This document shows, one piece after another, positions 34,929 through 43,571 of a stretch of 64,000 nt of DNA. The notes beneath the pieces are model-generated. The model did no database searches and was not told the origin of the DNA. It saw only the letters and a list, made by a program, of their open reading frames with translations. Position 1 is the stretch's first letter, and each line of letters begins with the position of its first letter. Source of the DNA: Planotetraspora thailandica (lineage in GTDB: Bacteria; Actinomycetota; Actinomycetes; Streptosporangiales; Streptosporangiaceae); the NCBI RefSeq assembly GCF_016863335.1, contig NZ_BOOR01000017.1, forward strand, positions 1-64,000. The letters run 5' to 3'. Both the position numbers and the translations under genes were made by a program.

Positions 34929-36250
34929 TTTTTCATCCGATCGCCGAGATTACGGTCGACCCGGGGCGTGGGCAGGTCCACGCGCATGGCTGGCAGAGCT
35001 GGACGCCGACGGCGACGCTACCCGTCACCGCGCGCGGCTTCCGGCCCGTGCTGCCGGTCATGGAGACGATGCGCTACCGGCCGGGGCACTCGGCACCCGA
35101 CGACGGCTTCCAGGGCGAGGGCCTGCTCGCGGTCGCGCCCGGGCCGGACGAGCCGGTGCGGCTGTTCGCCGCGCGGAACGGCCTGGTGAACGTCCCCTCG
35201 ATCCGGGCACGGCTGGACGGCGATCTGCTGGTGATCACCGCGGACCAGCCGGAAGAGATCGTCGAGAAGTCCTACCCGGGGCCGATCGACGCGGCGCTCG
35301 CCGCCTTCTCCGACCGGCTGGCCGCCGAGGCCGGAGTGGGGGCGCTGCGACGTCCCCCCACCGTGTGGTGCTCCTGGTACCACTACTACGAGGACGTGAC
35401 CGAGAACGACGTGCTGGAGAACCTCCGGGCCATCGGTGAGCACGAGCTTCCCGTCGACGTCGTCCAGATCGACGACGGCTGGGAGGCCGAGATCGGCGAC
35501 TGGCTGACGCCGTCCGGACGTTTCTCCTCCATCGCCGGGATCGCGGCACGCATCCGCGCCGAAGGAAGGCGGGCGGGCCTGTGGATCTCGCCCTTCGTCG
35601 TCGGGGCGCGCAGCGAGATCGCCCGCCGGCACCCCGAGTGGCTGGTGGGCGACGCCGGGAACAACTGGGGCCAGGATCTGCACGGACTCGACGTCACCCA
35701 CCCCGGCGCGGCCCGCTATCTGCGTGAGGTCTTCCAGACCCTGTGCGAGTGGGGCTTCGACTACTTCAAGCTCGACTTCCTGTACGCCGGAGCGGTGGAA
35801 GGACCACGCCACTCCGGAGCGTCTCTGCTGGCCGCGTATCGGGAGGGCATGGCCCTCGTCCGCGAGGCCGTGGGGGCCACGCCGTACCTGCTGGGCAGCG
35901 GCGCCCCGATCCTGCCGAGCGCCGGACTGGTGGACGCCATGCGCGTCTCCCCCGACGTCGCCGCCGCCTACGACGCCGGCACGGGCGACCTGTCCGACCC
36001 CTCCCAGCATGCGGCGACCCTGACCACCGTCGGCCGTTCGTGGCAGCACGGGCGACTGTGGGTCAACGACCCGGACTGCCTCATCGCCCGGCCTGCCGTA
36101 CAACGCCGGGAGGACTGGGCCGGCGTCGTCGAGCGTTTCGGAGGCCTGCGCGCCTCCTCCGACAGGATCGCCGACCTGGACGACTGGGGCCTGGAAACGA
36201 CCCGGCGCCTGCTGTCCTCGGTCCCCTCTCCGACCCCTTTCACACCGTAG
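34925..36250 (+). CDS. GH36-type alpha-galactosidase
   Basis: A 441-residue cytoplasmic clan-D glycosidase. It has HAHGWQSWTPT near the N terminus, VVQIDDGWEAEIGDW in the barrel, nucleophile Asp in FDYFKLDFLYAG (about residue 283) and the acid/base region MRVSPDVAAAYD (about 340). It should release alpha-galactosyl (or a related alpha-linked sugar) units from imported oligosaccharides. It is shorter than many GH36 enzymes (600-750 residues), mostly because the N-terminal beta-supersandwich is reduced. It is the last gene of the sugar operon, followed by a strong hairpin. Confidence 0.88.
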   Translation: MIFHPIAEITVDPGRGQVHAHGWQSWTPTATLPVTARGFRPVLPVMETMRYRPGHSAPDDGFQGEGLLAVAPGPDEPVRLFAARNGLVNVPSIRARLDGDLLVITADQPEEIVEKSYPGPIDAALAAFSDRLAAEAGVGALRRPPTVWCSWYHYYEDVTENDVLENLRAIGEHELPVDVVQIDDGWEAEIGDWLTPSGRFSSIAGIAARIRAEGRRAGLWISPFVVGARSEIARRHPEWLVGDAGNNWGQDLHGLDVTHPGAARYLREVFQTLCEWGFDYFKLDFLYAGAVEGPRHSGASLLAAYREGMALVREAVGATPYLLGSGAPILPSAGLVDAMRVSPDVAAAYDAGTGDLSDPSQHAATLTTVGRSWQHGRLWVNDPDCLIARPAVQRREDWAGVVERFGGLRASSDRIADLDDWGLETTRRLLSSVPSPTPFTP

Positions 36251-36330
36251 GGACGATGGAGTGCCGCATGACGGTTGCCGGCCTGTGCGGGGGCCTGGCC
36301 GTCAGAGCGGCCCGGATTCCCTGACGCCGG

Positions 36331-36360
36331 CGGCCCCCGGGACTGCACCCCCGGGGGCCG
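36331..36360. terminator. bidirectional terminator after the sugar operon
   Basis: Perfect 11-bp stem CGGCCCCCGGG (36331-36341)/CCCGGGGGCCG (36350-36360) with an 8-nt loop. It sits between the convergent stops of the alpha-galactosidase (36250) and the secreted GH29-like gene (36368). Confidence 0.8.
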
Positions 36361-36367
36361 TCGAAAA

Positions 36368-38539
36368 TCAGCTGACGGTGATCTTGTCCAGGTCGGGGGC
36401 GTTGGCCCCGTTGTTGTAGAAGCGCAGGTCGTTGGCGCCCGCGTTGAGGGTGACGTTCAGCGTCGCACTGGTGGGCGTCGACCAGCTCGTGCCGGTCGTC
36501 GGCAATTCGATCCCCGTGCCCGCGTTGACGCTGACGAAGAACGACCGCGTCCCGTCGACCTCGGCGTACACGGTCAGCTGCTTGGTGCCCGCCGTGGCGG
36601 CGTTGACGGTCAGGGTCGCGTAGTTCGCCGCGTTGTTGCCGATGAACCGCACCTTCGCGCCGCCTGAGCAGGTCGCGCAGGCGGCGGCCACCGCCGAACC
36701 GTTCATCGTGCCGGTCTCACCCTCGACCGTGGTGGTGGATCCGCCGCCGGCGTAGGCTCCGCCGATCCACGTCTCGTCGACCCGCAGCCGCTTGTAACGG
36801 GTGGTGTCGGTCGACGCGGCGTACGTGTCGACCGCTTCCAGCCGGACATACCGGGTGGTGGTGGCCGGCAGGTCGATGAACTGCACGCCGCGGCGGCTGG
36901 GCAGCGTGCCGGTCTTGACCGGGCTTCCCCAGCTTGTGCCGTCGCTGGAGACGTAGACGCGGTAGTTCTTGACCCGGGCGGACTGCTCGGTGTCCGACCG
37001 GGCGTAGCTGACCGAGTCCTCACGCTGGTTGATCCCGATGTACCGCACGGCCTTGGCCGAGCCCAGGTCGTAGGTGAGCGAGACGGGCGTGGTCTTGTTG
37101 CTGTCCCAGTAGGTCAGGTAGTCGCCGTCTCCGGCGGCCGACGCGGCGTGCCCGCTCGCCGAGGCGGTGGCGCTCAGCGTGACGCCCGAGTAGATCCCCT
37201 CGCGACCGCTGCTCGTGACCGTGAAGACGGTGTCGTACGGATCCCAGGACGACACGCCGCTGATCGTCAGCGTGCCGCCGGCCTGGGTGAAACTCAGTGC
37301 CGCACCGGTGCGCAGGTTCTTCACGCCAGTGATCCGGTACCCGTTGTCACGCACCTGCAGCGTGCCGCCCGTGCTTCCCGACGGCGGGGTGATGACGTGG
37401 ATGTAGTGCAGGTTGGGGTTCGTCTTGCTGATCGTCGTCACGCCGTGGGCGCCGTCGTTCCAGAAACCGGGCTGGAGGCCGCCGTACATGTACCCGCCGC
37501 CTTCGGTGCCGTTCAGCGACGGCCAGATCTGGTCGAGGTAGTCGTCGGCGAAGTCGTTGAACGCCTCCTGGTTCGACGGGAAGCGGCCGTTGACCTGCGC
37601 GGTCTCGGCCATGAGCGCCTTGATGGAGGAGCCGGCGTTGGTGACGAGACGGCCGATCGTGAGCTTGCGGTCCACCGAGGGGTTGGACCCGTCATACCAC
37701 CACGCTCCGGTCGAGGGGAGCTTGAAGTCGGCCTCGATCAGCCGGGGCGCCGCCGTGTAGACCGCCTGCGGGTAGTCGTAGGCCGGCGTCATCCCCGTCT
37801 TCTGCTCGTTGCTGATCATGTCCATGATCGGCGTGTCCTCGTTGTTGTTGCTGATCGTGTAGTTGGGCCGGAGCTGGTAGATCTGCTCGTACAGGTTGTG
37901 GCTCTCCCAGTAGGCGTTGTCGTTGTCGATCCAGAACCCCGACAGGCTGGGGTACCGGTTCGCGACCTCGAGGATGTTGTCGTAGCTGAACTCGCCGAAG
38001 CCGTCCCGAGTGGTGAGGTCGACGGTGTGCCCCTTGTAGGCGGAGTAGGCCGAGGAGTCGAGCCAGTCGCCCGAGGTCAGTCCGTCGGCATGCCATTGCG
38101 GGTCGTCGGTCATGTAGAGGATGACCTTCACGCCCTGGGCGTTCGCGGCGGTGATCAGTTCGCCGAGGAAGTCGCGCTTGGTGCGGCAGCTTCCGGGGAT
38201 CGCCGACGGCCATGGACGGGCGTACCCGAGGCGGCTGTGGAACGTCGCCAGCACGATGTACTGCGCGTGGAGTTTCTGCGCCTCCGACACCCAGTACCCC
38301 GGAGTCCAGCCCCCGTTGGTGACGTCCGCCTCCCACTGGGCGCAGTCGGTGTGCTGCGGGGCCGTGCGTTCCCCCCAGTGCAGGAACAGCCCCGCGACGG
38401 AGGAGCGCAGGAAGGCCTGGCGGGGATTTTGAAGATCGGCTCGTGCGGGGCCGGCCGGCGCCGTACTGAGAAGGAGGGCGGTCACCACGGCGAACGCCGC
38501 AGCGAGCCTCCTCCTCCTGCTGGTCGATGAAGGGGCCAT
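36368..38539 (-). CDS. secreted GH29-like enzyme with CBM32 and CBM6/35-like modules (1)
   Basis: A 723-residue exported protein. The signal peptide is residues 1 to about 34 (core LAAAFAVVTALLLSTAPA, cut near ARA). The GH29-like barrel (about 40-350) has VAGLFLHWGERTAPQ, FHSRLGYARPWPSAI, LYMTDDPQWHA and SGFWIDNDNAYWES. A beta-sandwich ends VSSWDPYDTVFTVT. An F5/8-type (CBM32) module (about 450-600) and a C-terminal CBM6/35-like module beginning VEGETGTMNG (about 605-723) follow. It should attack an extracellular glycan and bind it through both modules. The ATG at 38539 follows AAAGGAG. Two LacI-type operators lie upstream. It is close to the gene at 43572-45806. Confidence 0.85.
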   Translation of the reverse strand: MAPSSTSRRRRLAAAFAVVTALLLSTAPAGPARADLQNPRQAFLRSSVAGLFLHWGERTAPQHTDCAQWEADVTNGGWTPGYWVSEAQKLHAQYIVLATFHSRLGYARPWPSAIPGSCRTKRDFLGELITAANAQGVKVILYMTDDPQWHADGLTSGDWLDSSAYSAYKGHTVDLTTRDGFGEFSYDNILEVANRYPSLSGFWIDNDNAYWESHNLYEQIYQLRPNYTISNNNEDTPIMDMISNEQKTGMTPAYDYPQAVYTAAPRLIEADFKLPSTGAWWYDGSNPSVDRKLTIGRLVTNAGSSIKALMAETAQVNGRFPSNQEAFNDFADDYLDQIWPSLNGTEGGGYMYGGLQPGFWNDGAHGVTTISKTNPNLHYIHVITPPSGSTGGTLQVRDNGYRITGVKNLRTGAALSFTQAGGTLTISGVSSWDPYDTVFTVTSSGREGIYSGVTLSATASASGHAASAAGDGDYLTYWDSNKTTPVSLTYDLGSAKAVRYIGINQREDSVSYARSDTEQSARVKNYRVYVSSDGTSWGSPVKTGTLPSRRGVQFIDLPATTTRYVRLEAVDTYAASTDTTRYKRLRVDETWIGGAYAGGGSTTTVEGETGTMNGSAVAAACATCSGGAKVRFIGNNAANYATLTVNAATAGTKQLTVYAEVDGTRSFFVSVNAGTGIELPTTGTSWSTPTSATLNVTLNAGANDLRFYNNGANAPDLDKITVS

Positions 38540-38572
38540 CCAGGACTCCTTTCCCGCCGGCTCGGCGACCTT

Positions 38573-38610
38573 CGTGAGCGCTCACGGGATCGTTGCCGTG
38601 AGCGTTCACG
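38573..38610. promoter_or_regulatory. two LacI-type operators before GH29-like gene 1
   Basis: CGTGAGCGCTCACG at 38573-38586 is a perfect 14-bp palindrome; CGTGAGCGTTCACG at 38597-38610 has one mismatch. The centres are 24 bp apart. Both lie between the promoter at 38661-38688 and the start codon at 38539, a position that suits repression by roadblock. Confidence 0.8.
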
Positions 38611-38660
38611 GATGTGGGCGAGAGAGCCGGCTCAGCGCAAAGGTTGGATCTTTCGACTGT

Positions 38661-38688
38661 GATCCCACAAATGCGAACATCTGTCAAC
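38661..38688 (-). promoter_or_regulatory. promoter of GH29-like gene 1
   Basis: On the minus strand, TTGACA (38688-38683) is followed after 16 bp by GGATCA (38666-38661). The block is shared with the paralogue promoter at 45977-46005. The -10 lies in the conserved inverted pair GGATC-N10-GATCC (38647-38666), possibly another protein-binding site. The rest of the 38540-38816 gap holds the operators and the start of the next rightward gene. Confidence 0.6.
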
Positions 38689-38816
38689 GCTCCAAGAGCG
38701 GGCCCGAAGCGGTGATTGCACGCGGTCGAACGACGTGCCGGTTGGCCTCGGCATTCACTGTCGGCAGCGATAGGCTCGCTGGAAGATCAGCATGTTGAGA
38801 CATCGGCGAGGCGAGC

Positions 38817-39143
38817 ATGATCTTCATCACTGCGAAATTCCGGATCAAACCCGAGCACGCCGAAGGGTGGCCGGAGATCACGCGGGAATTCACCGAGGCC
38901 ACCCGCGGTGAGCCGGGCTGCCTGTGGTTCGAATGGTCGCGCAGCCTGGACGACCCGACCGAGTACGTGCTGGTCGAGGCGTTCCGGGACGGCGACGCCG
39001 GCGCCGCACACGTCCAGTCCGAGCACTTCAAGACGGCGCAGCGGACTCTGCCGCCCTACCTGGCCGAGACTCCGAAGATCGTCAACACGGTCCTGGAGCA
39101 GGACGACTGGTCCCTGCTCGGCGAGATGGCCGTCCAGGACTGA
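38817..39143 (+). CDS. ABM-type (quinol monooxygenase-like) small protein
   Basis: A 108-residue antibiotic-biosynthesis-monooxygenase fold protein with the typical N-terminal strand MIFITAKFRIKPEH, the ATRGEPGCLWFEWSRS segment and HFKTAQRTLPPYL. Family members are small dimeric ferredoxin-like enzymes acting on quinols or similar molecules; many are of unknown function. The ATG at 38817 has GAGG upstream. It stands alone, convergent with the CapA-like gene three bases away. Confidence 0.85.
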   Translation: MIFITAKFRIKPEHAEGWPEITREFTEATRGEPGCLWFEWSRSLDDPTEYVLVEAFRDGDAGAAHVQSEHFKTAQRTLPPYLAETPKIVNTVLEQDDWSLLGEMAVQD

Positions 39144-39146
39144 CTG

Positions 39147-40307
39147 CTAGGTTTCGTCGCGCTCGAGGGCGATTCGTGTCCCGAAGCTGCGGCTGACGCG
39201 GTCGACGACCCCGCGAAGCCACGCGCGGTCAGCGGGTACGGCATGGCGGAGCCTCATCTGCCGGGCCTGCATCGGCACGATCCGCAGATCGGTGAGGTTT
39301 CCGGAGCGGGGCTGCAGCGAAGCGAAGTACATCAGGCGCAGGTCGTCCCGGTACTCCTCATAACCCGCGATGCCTTCGTAGTCGTCGATGAAGTCGCCGC
39401 AGCCGTACAAGATGAGCTTGTCGCGGTAGACCTCGATCGGGCGGGGATGATGCGAGGAATGTCCGTGGACGACGTCGACGGCGCCGTCCACCAGGGCATG
39501 GGCGAAGCGAATCTGGCCTGCCGGCACGGAATATCCCCAGTTGGTGCCCCAGTGGATGGAGGCGACCACGATGTCGCCCGGACGCTTCGCCCGGCTCACC
39601 CGATCGACGACGTCAGCCGCCGCGGCGTCCGACGGCTTGAGGACGAACGCGAGTCCGGCTTGATCGTCGGCTGCCGCCCATCCTGGCGGGATGCCGCTGG
39701 AGGCCGTTCCGAACGAAAAAATCAGTGCCCGCCCACCGCCGGGCAACGGGACGGCCGCGGGGCGCCACGCCTGACGAGCGTCCCGTCCCGCGCCGGCCGC
39801 GGTCAGTCCCGCCTCGGTGAGGGCGTCGAGCGACTCCCTGAGCCCCCGCCGGCCGAAGTCCAGCACATGGTTGTTGGCCAAGGCGCACACGTCGGGCCGG
39901 GCCACGGTCAAGCCGCCGAGGTTGTCGGGGCTCATCCGGTAATGCACTGCCTTGCCCGGGGCGAACTCGTCGCTGCGTGTAACGCTCGTCTCCAGGTTCA
40001 GCACGCGGACATCGGGCGCCACCGCGTCGAGCACCCGGAGCGCGTCTCCCCAGGGCCAGGAGAAGCCGACCGGGCGGGAAATCGGGCCGTTCACCGCCTC
40101 CGCCAGCTCCACGTACGCCCGGGCGTCCCGAACCCACATCTCCCGGAGGGCCGAGTCACCGGGGCGGGGAAGGATCTGGTCGACGCCACGCCCCAGCATC
40201 ACGTCGCCGCAGAGGAACAATGTCACCCGGTCTTCGTCGTCGCATTCCCCGGGCCGAGCTCGGCCGTCCGATGTCATGAACGCGGTGAAACGGCTGCACC
40301 CGGCCAT
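39147..40307 (-). CDS. CapA-family metallophosphatase-like protein
   Basis: A 386-residue protein of the CapA/PgsA type (poly-gamma-glutamate synthesis accessory, calcineurin-like fold). Metal-site motifs are LFLCGDVMLGRGVD near the N terminus, VLNLETSVTRSDE, CALANNHVLDFG, SIHWGTNWGY and VVHGHSSHHPRPIEVY. No signal peptide or membrane anchor is evident, unlike classical CapA. The true role in this organism is unknown. The start at 40307 is weakly supported; ATG 40277 is possible. The upstream polX stop is 7 bp before the start. Confidence 0.82.
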   Translation of the reverse strand: MAGCSRFTAFMTSDGRARPGECDDEDRVTLFLCGDVMLGRGVDQILPRPGDSALREMWVRDARAYVELAEAVNGPISRPVGFSWPWGDALRVLDAVAPDVRVLNLETSVTRSDEFAPGKAVHYRMSPDNLGGLTVARPDVCALANNHVLDFGRRGLRESLDALTEAGLTAAGAGRDARQAWRPAAVPLPGGGRALIFSFGTASSGIPPGWAAADDQAGLAFVLKPSDAAAADVVDRVSRAKRPGDIVVASIHWGTNWGYSVPAGQIRFAHALVDGAVDVVHGHSSHHPRPIEVYRDKLILYGCGDFIDDYEGIAGYEEYRDDLRLMYFASLQPRSGNLTDLRIVPMQARQMRLRHAVPADRAWLRGVVDRVSRSFGTRIALERDET

Positions 40308-40314
40308 GGCCCCA

Positions 40315-42045
40315 TCATGACCTCGCGCCCGGGGCCGCCAGGAACTCCTGCAAGCGGCCCACTGGCCAGGTGTTTATGATGCGATCCGGGGCCAGCCAGC
40401 CCCTCTGGGCGGTGCCGACGCCGTAGCGCATCATGCTCAGATGCGGAACCGCGTGGGCGTCACTGCCGATGGAGAACAGGACGCCGTACTCCTGAGCTCG
40501 CCGTACCAGTTCGGCGGGCAGGTCGAGGCGGTCGGGGAATGCGTCGATCTCCAGAGCCGTCCCCGTACGGGCACACGCCCGGAACACCTCCTCCCAGTCG
40601 GCCTCGACCGGCTCCCGTTTGCCGATGGTCCGGCAGGTGGGATGGCCGATGATCTTGACGTTCCGGTTCTCGCAGGCCCGGACGAAGCGCCGGGTCATCT
40701 CAGCCGCAGACTGGGTGAAATGCGAATGCACCGAAGCGACGCACAGGTCGAACCCGGCCAGGAAATCCGGCGGCCAGTCGACGTTCCCGTCCGGGTCGAT
40801 ATTGAGCTCGGTCCCGTGCAGCAGGCACATCTCGGGATAGGCATCGCCCAGCTGTCGCATCCGTTCACGCTGATCCAGTGCCTTGTCGTCGGTCATCCGC
40901 TGCATGTACAGGTTCGGCGCGTGATCGGTGACGGCGTAGTAGGCGTAGCCGCGGGCGGCCGCCGCCGCGACCATCTCCTCCAGCGACGCCAGGCCGTCGG
41001 TGAGATCGGTATGCGTGTGGAGATCGCCCCGGATGTCCTCCTCGGCCACCACCTGCGGAAGCTCTCCCCGCAACGCCGCCTCTATTTCACCGCTGTCCTC
41101 CCGTAACGGGGGCGGGATCCACGGAAGGCCGAGCATGCCGTACACCTCCGCCTCGTCGGCGGAGACGATCTTCTCTCCGGTCGCCACGTCGAAGACGCCG
41201 TACTCGGAGAGTTTCAGCTTCTTGTGCACCGCGATTTCACGCGTCCGGATGTTGTGCGGCTTGGAGCCGGTGAAGTACTGCAACGCCGCACCCCAGGAAT
41301 CCCGCGGCACCACCCGGAGGTCGACCTGCAGCCCTGAGGCCGTCCGGATCGAGCTCTTGGTCTCGCCGTGCACGATCACCTCGGCCACGGAGGGCAGCGT
41401 GGTGAAGGCCGCCATCAAGGCCGGCGCGTCCCGGGCCGTGGCCAGCACGTCGACGTCGCCGATCGTGTCCTTCATCCGGCGCAGCGACCCGGCGTAAGCG
41501 CACCGCAGGCAACCCGGCATCGCGGAAAGCGCGGCGACGACCTCCTCGGCGACGGCCATCGCGACACCGATGTTGACGCGCCTGCCGGCCTTGCGCATCA
41601 ACTCGATCCCGTGGAGCAGGTTGTCCTCGGTCTTCTCCCCGAAGCCATGCAGGCCGCACAGCCTCCCGGTCCTGATCGCCTCCTCCAGCGACTCGACCGA
41701 GTCGACTCCGCACTCCTGGTACAGGACCATCGCCTTCCTGGGCCCCAGCGACGGAATCGTGATCAGCTGCCGCACCCCCGCCGGAATCCTCGCCCGCAGT
41801 TCCTCCAGCTGATGGATCGCACCCGTGTGCAGGTACTCATCGATCTTGCCTGCGATCGACCCGCCGACATTCGGTATCCGCCGCAGCCCGCCCACGTCCA
41901 GGCAGGCAACGTCCTGCCGGTATCCGCCGACCGAACGGGCCGCCTTCTCGTACACCCGCACCTTGAACGCGTCTCCACCGGTGATCGCGATCAGGTCCGC
42001 GTACTCCTGCAGCAACCCCGCGATCTCGTCGTTGCGTGTGCCCAT
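40315..42045 (-). CDS. polX: DNA polymerase X family with PHP domain
   Basis: A 576-residue DNA repair polymerase/3'-5' exonuclease. Helix-hairpin-helix motifs at the start (RRIPNVGGSIAGKIDEYL, TIPSLGPRKAMVLY, GLHGFGEKTEDNL) precede the nucleotidyltransferase centre SLRRMKDTIGDVDVL. The C-terminal PHP exonuclease domain (about residues 335-570) has GDLHTHTDLTDG, AVTDHAP, SVHSHF and SIGSDAH metal ligands. The length matches bacterial PolX. The ATG at 42045 is preceded by GAGGTGG. It probably acts in base-excision or gap repair. It lies between the CapA-like gene and a phosphoribosyltransferase on the same strand. Confidence 0.94.
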   Translation of the reverse strand: MGTRNDEIAGLLQEYADLIAITGGDAFKVRVYEKAARSVGGYRQDVACLDVGGLRRIPNVGGSIAGKIDEYLHTGAIHQLEELRARIPAGVRQLITIPSLGPRKAMVLYQECGVDSVESLEEAIRTGRLCGLHGFGEKTEDNLLHGIELMRKAGRRVNIGVAMAVAEEVVAALSAMPGCLRCAYAGSLRRMKDTIGDVDVLATARDAPALMAAFTTLPSVAEVIVHGETKSSIRTASGLQVDLRVVPRDSWGAALQYFTGSKPHNIRTREIAVHKKLKLSEYGVFDVATGEKIVSADEAEVYGMLGLPWIPPPLREDSGEIEAALRGELPQVVAEEDIRGDLHTHTDLTDGLASLEEMVAAAAARGYAYYAVTDHAPNLYMQRMTDDKALDQRERMRQLGDAYPEMCLLHGTELNIDPDGNVDWPPDFLAGFDLCVASVHSHFTQSAAEMTRRFVRACENRNVKIIGHPTCRTIGKREPVEADWEEVFRACARTGTALEIDAFPDRLDLPAELVRRAQEYGVLFSIGSDAHAVPHLSMMRYGVGTAQRGWLAPDRIINTWPVGRLQEFLAAPGARS

Positions 42046-42098
42046 CTCGTCCACCTCATTCAGCGCCTCCGGCGCCCACCGGCGAACAGGCCATGGGG

Positions 42099-42764
42099 TC
42101 ACGGGGACCCTGCCGTGGACTCCTCGTCCGCCGGCGCGGCACGCCGCAGCAGCTCCACGACCTCCTGATCGGTGGTGGGGAAGAAGTCGCGATACCAGAC
42201 GCCGATCGCGTGGAAGTAGTCCGGCGTCTCCAGGCAGACCACCTCGTCGGCGTCCTCCCGCAGGCTTCTGATCGTCTCCGGCGCGCCGACGGGCACTGCC
42301 AGGATCACGTGCGAGGCTCCGCGCGCACGCGCGACCTGGCAGGCGGCGCGGGCCGTCCCCCCTGTGGCGACCCCGTCGTCCACCACGATCACCGTCCGGT
42401 CTCTCAGCTCCAGCGGGAGCCGTTCGCCGCGGAAGCGGCGCGCGCGTCGCCCCAGCTCGGCCCGCTCGCGTTCCTCCACCCGGGTCATCTCCGCCTCGGT
42501 GAGCGCCGCCAGCCGTACGACATTGCGGTTGATGACGATCACTCCGCCCTCGCCGACGGCGCCGAACCCCAGTTCGGGCTGGTACGGCACCCCGAGCTTG
42601 CGGACGACGATCACATCCAGTGGGGCTCCAAGCGCCTGGGCCACTTCGAACGCCACAGGCACCCCGCCCCTGGGGAGTCCCAGAACAACCGCGTTCGCCG
42701 GGTCGGTGATCCCCCGCATCCGCTCGGCAAGACGCAGCCCCGCGTCATGACGGTCAAGGAACAC
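42099..42764 (-). CDS. phosphoribosyltransferase-fold protein
   Basis: A 221-residue type I phosphoribosyltransferase-like protein. The PRPP motif is TVIVVDDGVATGGTARAA (about residue 125), and VLGLPRGGVPVAFEVA precedes it. Actinobacterial proteins of this group begin with a segment like FLDRHDAGLRLAERM, which supports the GTG at 42764 over the in-frame ATG at 42905, whose 47 extra residues look unlike the family. The substrate is unknown; several homologues are fused to or act with hydrolases. It is 53 bp upstream of polX. Confidence 0.85.
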   Translation of the reverse strand: MFLDRHDAGLRLAERMRGITDPANAVVLGLPRGGVPVAFEVAQALGAPLDVIVVRKLGVPYQPELGFGAVGEGGVIVINRNVVRLAALTEAEMTRVEERERAELGRRARRFRGERLPLELRDRTVIVVDDGVATGGTARAACQVARARGASHVILAVPVGAPETIRSLREDADEVVCLETPDYFHAIGVWYRDFFPTTDQEVVELLRRAAPADEESTAGSP

Positions 42765-43194
42765 TCCGCCCACCCCCTCGCAGGCTCGGTGCCGGAACAC
42801 CCCTGAGCGCCGCGGACGCCGGATGACGATCGACGGCGCCTGCGCGCGCTTCGGGTCCTTTGCCGTCGGAGTGGCACGCCATGTGATCATCAGTTCAATG
42901 CCCATGGGCCCGCCGACTCATCTGCCAGTTTTCCGCCGCGAGTCCGGCCGGGGCAGGGCCGAAAGGCCCGAGGGCAGGGATGACCGGCAGTCCCCCGCAC
43001 GGTGTACGAGCCCGCGCGCCGCTTCGTTTGGTCCAGCCGACCGGCTTTACCCTCTCCGCAGGACAATTCGGGCATCATCAACTCATGGTCATCTTGAACC
43101 AGAAAAGCGGCCACATATGGGCGAGTCGGAGTATTCACTAAAAATGGCGGGGTATCGCTGAGTGAGTAAGACCCTACGTCAAGAAAGGTCAGCG
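42765..43194. promoter_or_regulatory. region before the small secreted protein
   Basis: A 430-bp stretch between the phosphoribosyltransferase start and the next rightward gene. Its left part could be coding if the phosphoribosyltransferase starts at 42905. A possible promoter for the small secreted protein is TTGAAC (43094-43099), 16 bp, TATGGG (43116-43121). Otherwise I see nothing. Confidence 0.4.
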
Positions 43195-43449
43195 ATGCGA
43201 AACTTCACACGCATTGGCTTCATTGCCGCCTCGGCGGCGTTCCTGTCGATTGCGGCGCAGTCTGCTGCTTCTGCCCAGGGCAACCCTGTGGCGGAAGGGG
43301 CACTGAAGATGGCTGCCCAGGGCAACCCCATCGTGGAAAAGTACGTTCCACAGCTGCAAAAGGAGCCCACGAATACGGAGAAGGCCATGGGGAAGGCGAC
43401 GGACGCGGCATCAGACGCGGAAAACACCGCGGCGGCAGCGGGTTTCTAG
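43195..43449 (+). CDS. small secreted protein, unknown function
   Basis: An 84-residue protein with a clear Sec signal peptide (MRNFTRIGFIAASAAFLSIA, cut near ASA at about residue 27). The mature part of about 57 residues contains a short internal repeat, AQGNPVAEG and AQGNPIVEK, then a helix-prone Ala/Glu-rich tail with GKATDAASDAENTAAAA. The ATG at 43195 follows GAAAGG. It has no Cys, so no disulfides. I do not recognise the family. It is alone between a promoter-like site and a strong terminator. Confidence 0.75.
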   Translation: MRNFTRIGFIAASAAFLSIAAQSAASAQGNPVAEGALKMAAQGNPIVEKYVPQLQKEPTNTEKAMGKATDAASDAENTAAAAGF

Positions 43450-43526
43450 GCAACTAGCGCTAGCTTGAGTTTGCCCGTTTTATATAGATACGCCAAGCCC
43501 GCAGCAGTATCCTTTGCGGGATGATC

Positions 43527-43567
43527 CAACGCCCGCCCTCCTTCCTTCGGTCGGAGGGCGGGCGTTG
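43527..43567. terminator. bidirectional terminator after the small secreted gene
   Basis: Perfect 15-bp stem (43527-43541/43553-43567) with an 11-nt loop, ending 4 bp before the stop of the convergent GH29-like gene 2. Confidence 0.85.
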
Positions 43568-43571
43568 TCAT

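Noticed and set aside
36256-36324. A 22-codon frame after the alpha-galactosidase
   Set aside because: No ribosome site or conservation signal; it lies in the spacer before the terminator.
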